Assembly: GCA_903924405.1 (NCBI GenBank)
Contig: CAIYBH010000134.1
Span: 1-32,767, forward strand
Origin: an uncultured Planctomycetaceae bacterium
GTDB lineage: Bacteria; Planctomycetota; Planctomycetia; Planctomycetales; Planctomycetaceae
DNA length: 32,767 nt
Direction: 5' to 3'
A program made the position numbers and the translations under genes. This document shows positions 24,587 to 32,716 of this stretch, one piece after another. The notes under the pieces were generated by a model. It was not told the DNA's origin. It searched no databases and saw nothing but the letters and a program-made list of their open reading frames with translations. The first letter of the stretch is position 1, and each line of letters starts with the position of its first letter.

Positions 24587-26743
24587 TCAGGTTCCAAGGA
24601 GGAACGCGCGGAGGTCGCGGATGAGGCTGAGGCAGCGAGCCGCGAACACATCCATATTGGGGACGTTGCCGACGGAGCGGATATCGACGGTGACAATGCG
24701 ATGGATGCGAGCTTTCTCGCGGGGTGAGCTGGAGTTTCGGGTGGTTTCGTAGGAAATAGCGATTTCCACGGGTTGTCGAGCCGGGGCTCGACCCCACGTT
24801 TTGAAAAACCCGGAACTGCCGAGTCGGATCTGCATTTTGCCAACTTCCTCGACCACAAAAACACCGCGGTACTCAGCGATAAAGGCCCGCAGTTTCATGC
24901 CGGTCAGTTCCACCGAGGTGCTGACGGTGATGCGATCAGAGAAGCGATACTGCCCATTGGCTTCGGAAATCTGTGTCTTGTCTTCTTCGGACGTCGGGGC
25001 TTCGACATGTTCGGCGGATTCCAGATCGGATTCGCGGCAGGTGCGATTTCGTCCGGCGGCTTTGGCATTGTAAAGGCAGCTGTCGGCGCGCTCGAGGAGG
25101 GTTTGTACGGAATCGCCAATCCGTGCGGTAGAAACGCCGAACGACGATGTGACGCTGAGCGTGCTGGTGCCACCGATGGAGCTTTTCATGATGGTCTGAC
25201 GCAGGCGTTCGGCCCGGCGGACTGCTGCTTCGAGGTCCGTATCCGGGCAGATAATCACAAATTCCTCACCGCCGTAACGGCCGATGATTTCTGCCGAGTA
25301 GGTTTCGTGTTGCAGGAGTCGAGCCAGATCGACCAGGACCTGGTCTCCGACCTGATGACCGTGGGTGTCATTGATCCGTTTGAAGTGGTCGACATCGAGA
25401 AAGATGATGCTGAGGCTGCGCGTGCCTTCGTGAACCTGGAAATCATCCAGCAGGTATCGGAGTTGTGATTCCAGTTGTCCGCGATTGGCAACGCCGGTCA
25501 GTGGGTCGCGAGTGGCTGCGATCTGCAATTCGACAAATTCGCGGCTCTTGCGACGAACGCCGCTGCGGTTACGGAGCAGTTGCACCACGCCGTGAAGTTT
25601 GTTGCCGGGGCCGACGATCGGCATGGTGTAAACGTCGACTTTCAGATGCCTTGTGCCACTGACTCGACACAGCCGGCTGCCGAAGTGCGGGCGTCCTGTT
25701 TTCATGACCTGCGAGATGATGGTGTCATCACGTTCGGGCGGTGACGCCTGTTCTTCTGTCAGTGGTGACAGGAGCACATCGGAGGTTTGCCAGGTGCGGC
25801 GAAGAACGGTCTGGATTGGCAGCCCGATAATCCCGGGCATCCCATCACTCCAGATGCAGTAGTTTTCCTGTGGGTCGAGGATGTAGTAACCATCGTAAAG
25901 GTGTTGAAACTGAAACAGCACCTGAATGAACTGGCTCAGCATCGCGACTTCATCGCGTTGTTCCGGGGTGACTTCGGTATGTCGTTCCGGCGAATGAAAG
26001 GCTTCTGTCAGACGGAAGAGCGTGTTGCCCTCGGTCTCGTACCAGCGGTTGAGCGTGCGGATGATATTTTCATCATAGCGCTGTCCGGATTTTTCAAGCA
26101 GCGCGGTGATGCATTCGGCGTGCGTCATGCCGCGCCGATAAGGCTTGGTTGTACTGAGTGAATCATAGGTGTCCGCGACGGCGAGGATTCTGGGGCCGAG
26201 TGGCAGATCGGCCGTTTGTACCTGACTGTCGGTGTGGTGACTGGCTCCGGAAAGATCATGATGCAGTGAAGTGAGCATCGCGATCACGGAGGGGTCGGTG
26301 TGCAGGGCCTGCAGCATGTTCACTCCGGCATGCTGGTGTTGCAGGACAAAGTCATATTCTTCGCTGCTGAGCTTTCCGGGCTTGCGAAGGATATGGTCGG
26401 GAATTCCCAGTTTGCCGATGTCGTGGAGAATCGCAGCGACTTCCAGTTGTCGCCGTTGTTCGTCGGTCCAGCCGAGGAGATTGGCAACGCCACTGGAGAT
26501 GACGGCGATGCGCTGACCGTGGAGCAGGCCGGCGGGATCTCGGACTCGCATGGCGCGCAGGACCATGGAGATCAGTTCGCGAGGCATCAGTGGGCGTTCG
26601 CCGCCGGAGGTCTGGCTGCGGCGCGCATCTTCAGCAAGTGCCAGCATGCGAATCAGTACACCTGTGGTGTCTGTCTGCATATTTGAACTCAGCGGAATAC
26701 CACGAGGATCCGCCGCCTTACTGAAAGTGTCGCTTTGCAACAT
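24587..26743 (-). CDS. HD-GYP-like / PAS / GGDEF protein with novel C-terminal domain
   Basis: A 718-residue soluble signalling protein. The N-terminal part (about 60-230) is an HD phosphohydrolase domain of the HD-GYP kind, with HDIGKLGIPDHIL (His107-Asp108). However, the HHExxDGxGYP segment is degenerate (LHHDLSGASHHTDS), so c-di-GMP breakdown is doubtful. A PAS-like sensor (about 290-420) follows. The GGDEF domain has GGEEF at 491-495, compatible with diguanylate cyclase activity, while the RxxD I-site position reads YSAE, so product inhibition is probably absent. Residues about 575-718 form a further domain (FKTWGRAPARQPVEIAISYE) that I do not recognise. No membrane segment or signal peptide is evident. 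The start could also be ATG 26680. It is co-directional with secA but separated by 335 bases. Confidence 0.86.
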   Translation of the reverse strand: MLQSDTFSKAADPRGIPLSSNMQTDTTGVLIRMLALAEDARRSQTSGGERPLMPRELISMVLRAMRVRDPAGLLHGQRIAVISSGVANLLGWTDEQRRQLEVAAILHDIGKLGIPDHILRKPGKLSSEEYDFVLQHQHAGVNMLQALHTDPSVIAMLTSLHHDLSGASHHTDSQVQTADLPLGPRILAVADTYDSLSTTKPYRRGMTHAECITALLEKSGQRYDENIIRTLNRWYETEGNTLFRLTEAFHSPERHTEVTPEQRDEVAMLSQFIQVLFQFQHLYDGYYILDPQENYCIWSDGMPGIIGLPIQTVLRRTWQTSDVLLSPLTEEQASPPERDDTIISQVMKTGRPHFGSRLCRVSGTRHLKVDVYTMPIVGPGNKLHGVVQLLRNRSGVRRKSREFVELQIAATRDPLTGVANRGQLESQLRYLLDDFQVHEGTRSLSIIFLDVDHFKRINDTHGHQVGDQVLVDLARLLQHETYSAEIIGRYGGEEFVIICPDTDLEAAVRRAERLRQTIMKSSIGGTSTLSVTSSFGVSTARIGDSVQTLLERADSCLYNAKAAGRNRTCRESDLESAEHVEAPTSEEDKTQISEANGQYRFSDRITVSTSVELTGMKLRAFIAEYRGVFVVEEVGKMQIRLGSSGFFKTWGRAPARQPVEIAISYETTRNSSSPREKARIHRIVTVDIRSVGNVPNMDVFAARCLSLIRDLRAFLLGT

Positions 26744-27383
26744 GGATGTCGTCTTTTCCGAACTCCATGCAGAGTCTTGATGTGTCGAGGGGACTGAGGT
26801 GTGATACTGGTGGGCTGTTGTTGGTGATTCGTGTGCCGTATGGCTGTTGCGGCGGCGTGTCTGACGGGCGATTCGGAACCCGCCGGACGCCGATCCGGCA
26901 ACTGGCTACCGTGCAAACAGGACTGAGGGGCGAACTGCCAGGGCAGAGATCCCTCGCAAGGAACCTACGTCAGGATCGGATTAGAGAAAGATAAGTTTAG
27001 GAAAACAGAGCCAATCCGGACGCCGTTTTGCATGGAAATGCGGAAGAAACCGCACAGATGGCACTGCACTGTGGGGGAATAAACCCATAGTGAATACTCA
27101 GCTGTGGATCAGTCCGGGCCGGCCGGTCGTGAATTCCGGGGAGCGGGTAGGGCGAAAGCGCACGCGGTTGAGGTCGTGAGAGACCGGGCTGGGGAGGCTG
27201 GAGCTGGGATGGCAAAACGATGGTAATATGGAAAATCGGGGTGGTTTTTGCTTGATTTTCGAGAAGCGATTGTTCGCTGAATTCGCGGGGCAAAATCCAG
27301 CGTGATCGTTTCGGCGGAGCGAAACGCGACTATTCGCAAGGATTAACACCGTTTCACCATCCCAGGCTGGAACGGCTGCTGGG
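26744..27383. other. Gene-free stretch with small hairpins
   Basis: No supported coding sequence on either strand. Small dyads are present: GCCGGA/TCCGGC (26882-26899), TGCGG/CCGCA (27039-27054) and CGTTTCG/CGAAACG (27307-27326). The last lies about 60 bases past the SET-gene stop but has no T-tract, so it is at best a weak terminator. Nothing else distinct was seen. Confidence 0.45.
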
Positions 27384-27776
27384 TTAGTTTTCGAAGACCT
27401 CAAATTCGACAGGGTCGGTACCGTCCTCAGCGCCGTTATAATTGATTGTGATTTCCTCGCCCTTGAGGATATCCCGCAGAGCTCGGAATTCCTTGACCTG
27501 TTTTCCGGCATCGTCGTAGCGGGCATTCGGGGTATAGGAATGGTTGTAGAGGGATCCGAAGCCCAGGGCCAGCGCGACGGTGCCTTTGCCGTACTCGAAC
27601 ACGTATTGTGAGAGGAAGCCGCCGTGTTCGCATTCCAGAACTTCTTTGGCGGGAATGACCAGCAGGGGCACGCGTTCGAACACGGTACCGGCCGGGATCG
27701 CAACTTTTGCGAAAACCCCGCGTCCTTTACCACGGGTGCGTTTGACTTCGATCAGGGGAGAAGCGGACAGTGACAT
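27384..27776 (-). CDS. Small stand-alone SET-domain protein
   Basis: A 130-residue SET-domain protein, a putative S-adenosylmethionine-dependent lysine methyltransferase. Visible SET landmarks are GKGRGVFA (16-23, cofactor binding), NHSYTPNA (78-85, the NHSxxPN core) and GEEITINY (106-113, with the catalytic Tyr113). There is no post-SET cysteine cluster and no added domain, so it is a minimal version. Bacterial members of this size are common, but their protein targets are mostly unknown. A role in histone methylation is not implied. It stands alone, with non-coding regions on both sides. Confidence 0.85.
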   Translation of the reverse strand: MSLSASPLIEVKRTRGKGRGVFAKVAIPAGTVFERVPLLVIPAKEVLECEHGGFLSQYVFEYGKGTVALALGFGSLYNHSYTPNARYDDAGKQVKEFRALRDILKGEEITINYNGAEDGTDPVEFEVFEN

Positions 27777-28348
27777 AAAGGACCCTGAAATTGATGAGCC
27801 TGAGAGGAAGGAAAAAAACGAGTTGACGTTCCCTGGGGAAAGTCAGGCAAGCTGAACCCGGAGTGGCTGATAACCCCCAAAGAAGGTTGAATTCCTGGGG
27901 GACCTGCGAAGAACCGGGAGTTTGTGAATGGGTGTTGTGGGCCTGCAAAAGGCCTTGAGTTGCGTGAGCCCGGACCGCTGAGGCGGACAAGGCGGGGCAT
28001 CCTGGGGCGAATTCTGAATGGTCACGAATTCCCGCGGCCAACTCAAGGATACCGACGGCCCTCGTCAGGGAAATCGTTCGAATAGTGTGCTGTGGGGGGC
28101 CCGCTTTTTGCACAATTCGGGGGCCGTACCGGCTCAGGGGCTCTGATTTTCGCGAAAGTCTCAGGTCTTTTCGCTGTCAGGTTTTTCTGCCGGCCCGTGG
28201 GAACGTTAGACTGTCGCAGTTTTATTTGCGAACGCGGGGTTCCACGACAGTGCGGGATCTGTTCGTCGATGTCTGGTCAGGTGTGTCAGCCGATCGGATT
28301 CGTCGAGTAACTGCATGGGTCTGGTGTTGATTTTCAGGAAGGTGAATT
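27777..28348. other. Long leader/intergenic region upstream of carA
   Basis: 570 bases without a supported gene. It holds a nested set of inverted repeats (27940-28048, listed separately) and, nearer carA, a TAGACT hexamer at 28207-28212 that could be a -10 box, although no good -35 precedes it. The ribosome site before carA is AGGAAGG. Confidence 0.45.
27940..28048. ncRNA. Possible structured RNA element upstream of carA
   Basis: CCTTGAGTTG (27953-27962) and CAACTCAAGG (28039-28048) form a perfect 10-bp outer stem around about 76 bases. Inside it CCGC-TGAG-GCGG (27975-27986) forms a hairpin. Just before it GGCCT-GCAAA-AGGCC (27940-27954) forms a competing one that overlaps the left arm. The layout could allow alternative folds. 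No known riboswitch or ncRNA family is recognised, and chance pairing is not excluded. Confidence 0.25.
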
Positions 28349-29485
28349 ATGTCTGCTCGTCCGGCAAAACTGGCCCTGGCTAACGGTGTCGTGTACTCCG
28401 GGGAAGCGTTCGGCGCGGATGGAGAAGTCGACGGGGAAGTGGTATTCAACACCAGTATGACGGGATACCAGGAGATCCTGACGGACCCGTCCTACACCGG
28501 ACAGATTGTCACGATGACATACCCGCTGATTGGCAACTACGGAGTCAATGCCGAGGATGTGGAAAGTCGGGGATTGTTTTTGAAGGGCTTCATTGTTCGC
28601 GAGCTGTGCGAAGTTCCCAGCAATTTTCGTTCGAACGAGAGCCTGGACCAGTACCTGCGTCGCAACAACGTGATCGGGATTCAGGGGATTGATACACGAT
28701 CGCTGGTGCGTCAGATTCGGACGCAGGGAGCGATGAAGGGCGTGATTTCCACGATTGATCTGGATGACGCGTCGTTACTGAAAAAAGTGCAGGCCGCTCC
28801 GGGGTTGGTTGGGCGCGACCTCGTTCGGGAAGTGATGCCGGAAGGTGTTTCTGCCTGGGAATCTCCGCTGAGTGATCTGGGGCGACCGAGTGACTTTCGA
28901 TCCGGAAGCACCGCGCAGGCTCCGCATGTGGTGGCCATCGACTACGGCATGAAGTGGAATATCGCCAGATATCTGCGGGATCTGGGATGTCGAGTGACCG
29001 TGGTGCCGGGCAGTGCCACTGCTGAAGAAATTCTGGCGCTCAACCCCGACGGCGTGTTTCTGTCGAACGGTCCGGGGGATCCGGAACCTCTGGATTATGC
29101 GATCAGCACCATTCGGGCCTTGATCGGCCGAAAGCCCATTTTCGGAATCTGTCTGGGTCTGCAGCTGCTGGGGCTGGCTCTGGGTGGTAAGACGTACAAG
29201 TTGCGTTTTGGGCATCGCGGAGCGAACCAGCCAGTGCTGAACCGCCGCACCGGCAAAGTGGAAATCACCTCGCAGAACCACGGTTTTGCTGTGGACAGCG
29301 CCAGTCTGCCTGACGATGTCGAAGTGACGCATGTGAATCTGAATGACCAGACGGTGGAGGGGATTCGTCACCGGACCTTGCCGGTATTCGGTGTGCAGTA
29401 CCACCCGGAAGCTGCAGCCGGTCCTCACGACAGTCACTACCTGTTTACCGAGTTTCTGGAACTGATGAAGGGTGCCATGGTCTGA
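28349..29485 (+). CDS. carA: Carbamoyl-phosphate synthase small subunit
   Basis: Glutaminase subunit of carbamoyl-phosphate synthase. It releases ammonia from glutamine and passes it to CarB for carbamoyl phosphate, the precursor of arginine and pyrimidines. The 378-residue protein has the usual two parts. The N-terminal CPSase domain shows FNTSMTGYQEILTDPSYTGQ. The class I amidotransferase domain has the nucleophile Cys268 in GICLGLQ and His352/Glu354 in YHPEA. SNGPGDPE and SQNHGFAV are further family motifs. A strong ribosome site AGGAAGGTG precedes the ATG. carB is not in the window, and ndk follows 244 bases later. A TAGACT box at 28207 could be its -10. Confidence 0.97.
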   Translation: MSARPAKLALANGVVYSGEAFGADGEVDGEVVFNTSMTGYQEILTDPSYTGQIVTMTYPLIGNYGVNAEDVESRGLFLKGFIVRELCEVPSNFRSNESLDQYLRRNNVIGIQGIDTRSLVRQIRTQGAMKGVISTIDLDDASLLKKVQAAPGLVGRDLVREVMPEGVSAWESPLSDLGRPSDFRSGSTAQAPHVVAIDYGMKWNIARYLRDLGCRVTVVPGSATAEEILALNPDGVFLSNGPGDPEPLDYAISTIRALIGRKPIFGICLGLQLLGLALGGKTYKLRFGHRGANQPVLNRRTGKVEITSQNHGFAVDSASLPDDVEVTHVNLNDQTVEGIRHRTLPVFGVQYHPEAAAGPHDSHYLFTEFLELMKGAMV

Positions 29486-29729
29486 GTGACCGAGGGAGCA
29501 CGTCGGATTTCCGGAGTTGTTCGGAATCTGTCTGTCAGAACGCGAGAAAGCTCAATTTTTCCCGGTTCTGTGCTCAGCCTCACGCGGACTCAACGTCGAT
29601 AAATCCCGGTGCTGATCTGCGGGGTGCGGGCCGGTGGATCGTGGTGGGGCCTGGCGACCTTTGACACCTGTATTGCTGTTTTTGAACGAACCGAATCACT
29701 ACTGAAGAACATTTGCAGGACTTTATTCA

Positions 29730-30197
29730 ATGGCTCTTGAACGTACTTTGATCCTTGCCAAGCCGGACGCAGTGCAGCGTCGACTCGTTGGTCGTATTGT
29801 CACTCGCATCGAAGACAAGGGACTCAGCCTGGTCGGCATGAAGATGCTGCACGTGACTCCGGAACTGAGCCGCCAGCACTACGCTGAGCACGTGAACAAG
29901 CCGTTCTATCCGGATCTGGAAGCCTTTATCACCTCCGGCCCGGTCGTGGCAATGGTGGTGGAAGGGCCAGAAGCGATCACTGTGATGCGAACTCTGATGG
30001 GCAAGACCAACGCTCGAGAATCAGCGCCGGGCACGATTCGCGGCGATCTCGGTGCCAGTCGTCAGATGAATCTGATTCACGGCAGCGACGGTCCGGAAGC
30101 GGCCAAGCGCGAAATCGCCACATATTTCCGTGAGAACGAACTGGTTTCCGCTCCGGGAATGCTTGCTGCGGCGCTCTGGGCAAAAGAAGAAGAATAG
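29730..30197 (+). CDS. ndk: Nucleoside diphosphate kinase
   Basis: Balances nucleoside triphosphate pools by phosphate transfer through a phosphohistidine intermediate in the cytoplasm. The 155-residue protein has the family length and opening (ERTLILAKPDAVQR). GTIRGDLG is the substrate-binding segment, and the active-site His117 sits in NLIHGSD. A ribosome site AGGA lies about ten bases before the ATG. A perfect TTGACA at 29661-29666 could be the -35, but I find no good -10 at the right distance. A terminator follows at 30227-30258. The terminal residues KEEE are ordinary for this family. Confidence 0.97.
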   Translation: MALERTLILAKPDAVQRRLVGRIVTRIEDKGLSLVGMKMLHVTPELSRQHYAEHVNKPFYPDLEAFITSGPVVAMVVEGPEAITVMRTLMGKTNARESAPGTIRGDLGASRQMNLIHGSDGPEAAKREIATYFRENELVSAPGMLAAALWAKEEE

Positions 30198-30226
30198 GTC
30201 GCGGTGAATTGTTCGACGATAGACAG

Positions 30227-30258
30227 GGCTCGGGCGCATCAGTGTCCGGGCCTTTTTT
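30227..30258 (+). terminator. Rho-independent terminator of ndk
   Basis: GGCTCGG (30227-30233) pairs with CCGGGCC (30246-30252), including one G-T pair, around a 12-base loop and is followed directly by six T. It lies 30 bases after the ndk stop. Confidence 0.8.
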
Positions 30259-30782
30259 ATTGCCTGAGCATCTGGCGGATGTCATCGCGTGCCCGCGCGG
30301 TCAGGGGCTTGATTCGCACCGTGGAAGCGTGACTGCTGAGGTTTTTCGACGGAGTTTGAATGCGCGAACGCCTGGGAGGTATGGTGAAGGTGGCCTGAGC
30401 AATTGGTGCAAAGAATGTTTCGTGATCCTGACGCAGGTGTTTCGAGACGCTGATTTTGGTCTGAGAGACACAGGTGAAAATGGGTGGGGTGACAAGGGAT
30501 GAGAATGGTGTCTCAGCAGTCGCTCTTGAGAAAAACACGGTGGGACTGGTAGACTTGAAGGGTAATTTTATCGGTGGATTGCGTCAGAACAGACAGGATC
30601 CGGAGGTTACCGGACTGGAATGTGAGCGCGGGATAAGAATCCCCGATTGGCGGCTCTGACGGATCATTCGGAGACCGGAGCGTGTTGCGATGACGATCCC
30701 GGGAAGAGCGTGGCCGGGATTCTGGTGAGCGAACGGATTTCTTCCGGGGTGTCTGCTGTCGGGACGACAGTTTTCGCCGGGC
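30259..30782. other. Gene-free stretch before the SGNH-like gene
   Basis: No convincing gene. A minus-strand frame at 30257-30538 (93 codons) has no recognisable ribosome site or family and begins at the ndk terminator. The only clear signal is the promoter candidate at 30526-30555. Confidence 0.4.
30526..30555 (+). promoter_or_regulatory. Possible promoter of the SGNH-like gene
   Basis: TTGAGA (30526-30531) and TAGACT (30550-30555) are spaced by 18 bases. The -10 is the same TAGACT as before the PPC gene. The leader to 30783 would be about 220 bases, rather long. Confidence 0.4.
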
Positions 30783-31964
30783 ATGATGGGTCGGGGTGTT
30801 GCCGGTAGCATGTTGCAGCGACTCGGAAAACTCTTCAGACAGCTACTCGCAGCGTTCCTGCTGTTGAGTTCTTTTGTGCTGGCTGGCGAGTACTGGCTGC
30901 GGGGGCATCAGGGCCGTGAGCGAATCATCACCAGTCAGGCGGCGATGCCCTGGCAGGAGCTCCTGCAGGAATCCCAGGATTGTCATCACGAGTTGAGACC
31001 CTCGTTGCAGGTCAACGTCGAGCCAACACCGGGCAGATTGATTGAGATACGAACGGACAAGTTGGGGTGTCGGGGCGTCGTGCGAACGGAAACGCTTGGG
31101 GAGGATGGTTATCGGATTCTGCTGTTGGGAGACGACTTGATTCTGGGGGGGACGGTGCCTGAGGGTTCGACGGTGTCATCGCGGCTGGAGAAGTTTCTGG
31201 AGCGTGAGACGACGCGCGAGCTGCAGATCATCAATGGAGGGGTTCCGGGATACTGTCCACTGCTGTCGTTGCTGCGTTTTCAGCATCAGTTGCGCGAGCT
31301 GCAGCCTGACCTGGTGATTCTGCATGTGGATATGTCAGACGTTCATGACGATCAGATTTATCGGAGTCTGCTGGAGCAGCGGGAGACGGGTCTGGTTTGT
31401 TCGCATCCCTCGTTGCGATTGCCGTCCAAAGCGAAGATTCCGCTGGCCGATATTCTGCAGCGATCGTCGCTGGCAGGGTATGTTTTTTCGGAGGTCCGAA
31501 GTCGGGGGCCTGAATGGCTGGCGATTCGCAGTGAGGCGGCGGGTCAGAGTCGGTATGACTGGATTTCGGATCATCCGGAAGACCGGCGGCTGCAGGTTCG
31601 GCACGCATTGGAGCCGATTGCGGAATTGCGGAAGAGTGTTGAGGAGGCGGGTGGTCAGTTGCTGGTGACGACCTGTCCGGTGATCTGGCAGGTGCTGCCT
31701 GGAAGTGAGTGTCCGCAATTGACTCGGGACTGTCGCATTCGGGGAACGACTCCATTTCAGAGTCGCTTTCCGTTTGAGGTTCTGCAGCGGTACTGTGAGC
31801 AGGAGCAGATACGATTTCTTGACTGTTCGGAAGCCTTTGAGCGTGGCGACGAAACTGCAAAGTTATTTGATCGAGTGTATCCATCGCTGTCAGAGAGGGG
31901 CATGGCGTGGTATGCCCGGCTGATTTCGGATTATCTTCTGAGTCATCCGCCGGCTCAGTGGTAG
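30783..31964 (+). CDS. Membrane-anchored SGNH-like protein lacking catalytic residues
   Basis: A 393-residue protein with one N-terminal hydrophobic segment (about residues 21-34) and a long extracytoplasmic part with the outline of an SGNH/GDSL hydrolase. Block I reads LLLGDD (Asp118 instead of Ser), block II is INGGVPGY (Gly present), block III reads VDMSDV (no GxND Asn), and block V reads RVYPSLSERG (no His). All usual catalytic residues are therefore missing. It could be a binding protein, or an enzyme with a changed mechanism. Several cysteines (about 67, 96, 158, then others) may form disulfides. The start is one of ATGs 30783, 30786 or 30810. No neighbour suggests a role. Confidence 0.72.
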   Translation: MMGRGVAGSMLQRLGKLFRQLLAAFLLLSSFVLAGEYWLRGHQGRERIITSQAAMPWQELLQESQDCHHELRPSLQVNVEPTPGRLIEIRTDKLGCRGVVRTETLGEDGYRILLLGDDLILGGTVPEGSTVSSRLEKFLERETTRELQIINGGVPGYCPLLSLLRFQHQLRELQPDLVILHVDMSDVHDDQIYRSLLEQRETGLVCSHPSLRLPSKAKIPLADILQRSSLAGYVFSEVRSRGPEWLAIRSEAAGQSRYDWISDHPEDRRLQVRHALEPIAELRKSVEEAGGQLLVTTCPVIWQVLPGSECPQLTRDCRIRGTTPFQSRFPFEVLQRYCEQEQIRFLDCSEAFERGDETAKLFDRVYPSLSERGMAWYARLISDYLLSHPPAQW

Positions 31965-32039
31965 CCCGCATGCTGTGGGTCGGTCTGCGGATGGACCGGG
32001 ATGCCGTGCTGTCTGCGTCACGAGCCGGGACGTCGCGGT

Positions 32040-32162
32040 GTTGTTGGCGCGTAATAGTCGTTGCAGTCCAGCGGACTGAGCTGAATGGCCGTCCAGCATC
32101 AACGGAACAGCCTCGTCCCTGAACTCATCTGTCCAGCGTTGACGGCTCTGTTTGGCTTTCAT
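32040..32162 (-). pseudogene. Remnant of an IS3-type transposase OrfA
   Basis: The first 28 or so codons from the ATG at 32162 read MKAKQSRQRWTDEFRDEAV and continue LMLDGHSAQS. This is the helix-turn-helix start typical of IS3/IS911 OrfA proteins (W-T-x-E-F-x-x-E-A-V). After about 32085 the similarity ends in what looks like a deletion or frameshift, and no OrfB or terminal inverted repeats remain. It is a decayed insertion sequence fragment. Confidence 0.5.
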
Positions 32163-32197
32163 TTGTGCTTCTTCTCAGGTCGAGCGGGGCGTCGGAC

Positions 32198-32242
32198 TCG
32201 AACGGGGCCATCCACCTGTTTCGAGCGGGGCCATCCACCTGT
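32198..32242. repeat. 22-bp tandem direct repeat
   Basis: TCGAACGGGGCCATCCACCT plus GT (32198-32219) and the same with one A-to-G change (32221-32242), one base apart. A partial third copy (TCGAGCGGGGC, 32180-32190) precedes them. It is adjacent to the transposase remnant. Function unknown. Confidence 0.75.
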
Positions 32243-32563
32243 GACGGCCTTCGTAAGTGCTTTTTTCGTTGTGGTTTACGTATGGCGATCGCGACATACC
32301 GTGGCGGTGTGAATGTCGGTTGTTGTTCCTGATGGGACCACGATTGCCAAAGGAGCAGGATGGCGCCATTTCCGCACCTCTCCAGGCTGTTCATCGTGCT
32401 CGAAGCGGTTCGAAAGTGGCGTTGAAATGGTTCCCCCGCCAGGCGATGGGACTCATCATTTGAGTCAGCTTGAGATCGATGCTGCTGCAGGGGGCAACCG
32501 CGGACGAACAGAGATAGGCACGGATTTTGGGGAGATTGGAATTGAACGGGTGAGGGTTGCGAC

Positions 32564-32629
<66 letters not shown>

Positions 32630-32690
32630 TACGCAAAGAGCAGAGGCGACTCCGGGCGGACTGTCAGGTTAAGACACGCCGCAATTCCCC

Positions 32691-32716
32691 CCCTTCTCCC
32701 CTGCGGGGGAGAAGGG
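32691..32716. repeat. 11-bp palindrome of a widespread dispersed type
   Basis: CCCTTCTCCCC (32691-32701) pairs perfectly with GGGGAGAAGGG (32706-32716) around a four-base loop, followed by GTCGGGGATGAGGGGG. Elements of this look are common as dispersed intergenic palindromes in many bacterial genomes, a point from memory rather than a search. Confidence 0.75.

Noticed and set aside
27098..27733. Minus-strand frame of 211 codons overlapping the SET gene
   Set aside because: It overlaps the SET-domain gene in another frame and runs through the gene-free stretch; the SET frame has clear motifs and this one has none.
30257..30538. Possible 93-codon gene on the minus strand after ndk
   Set aside because: No ribosome site, no family, Ser/Thr/Pro/Arg-rich composition and a stop located right at the ndk terminator; I cannot support it.
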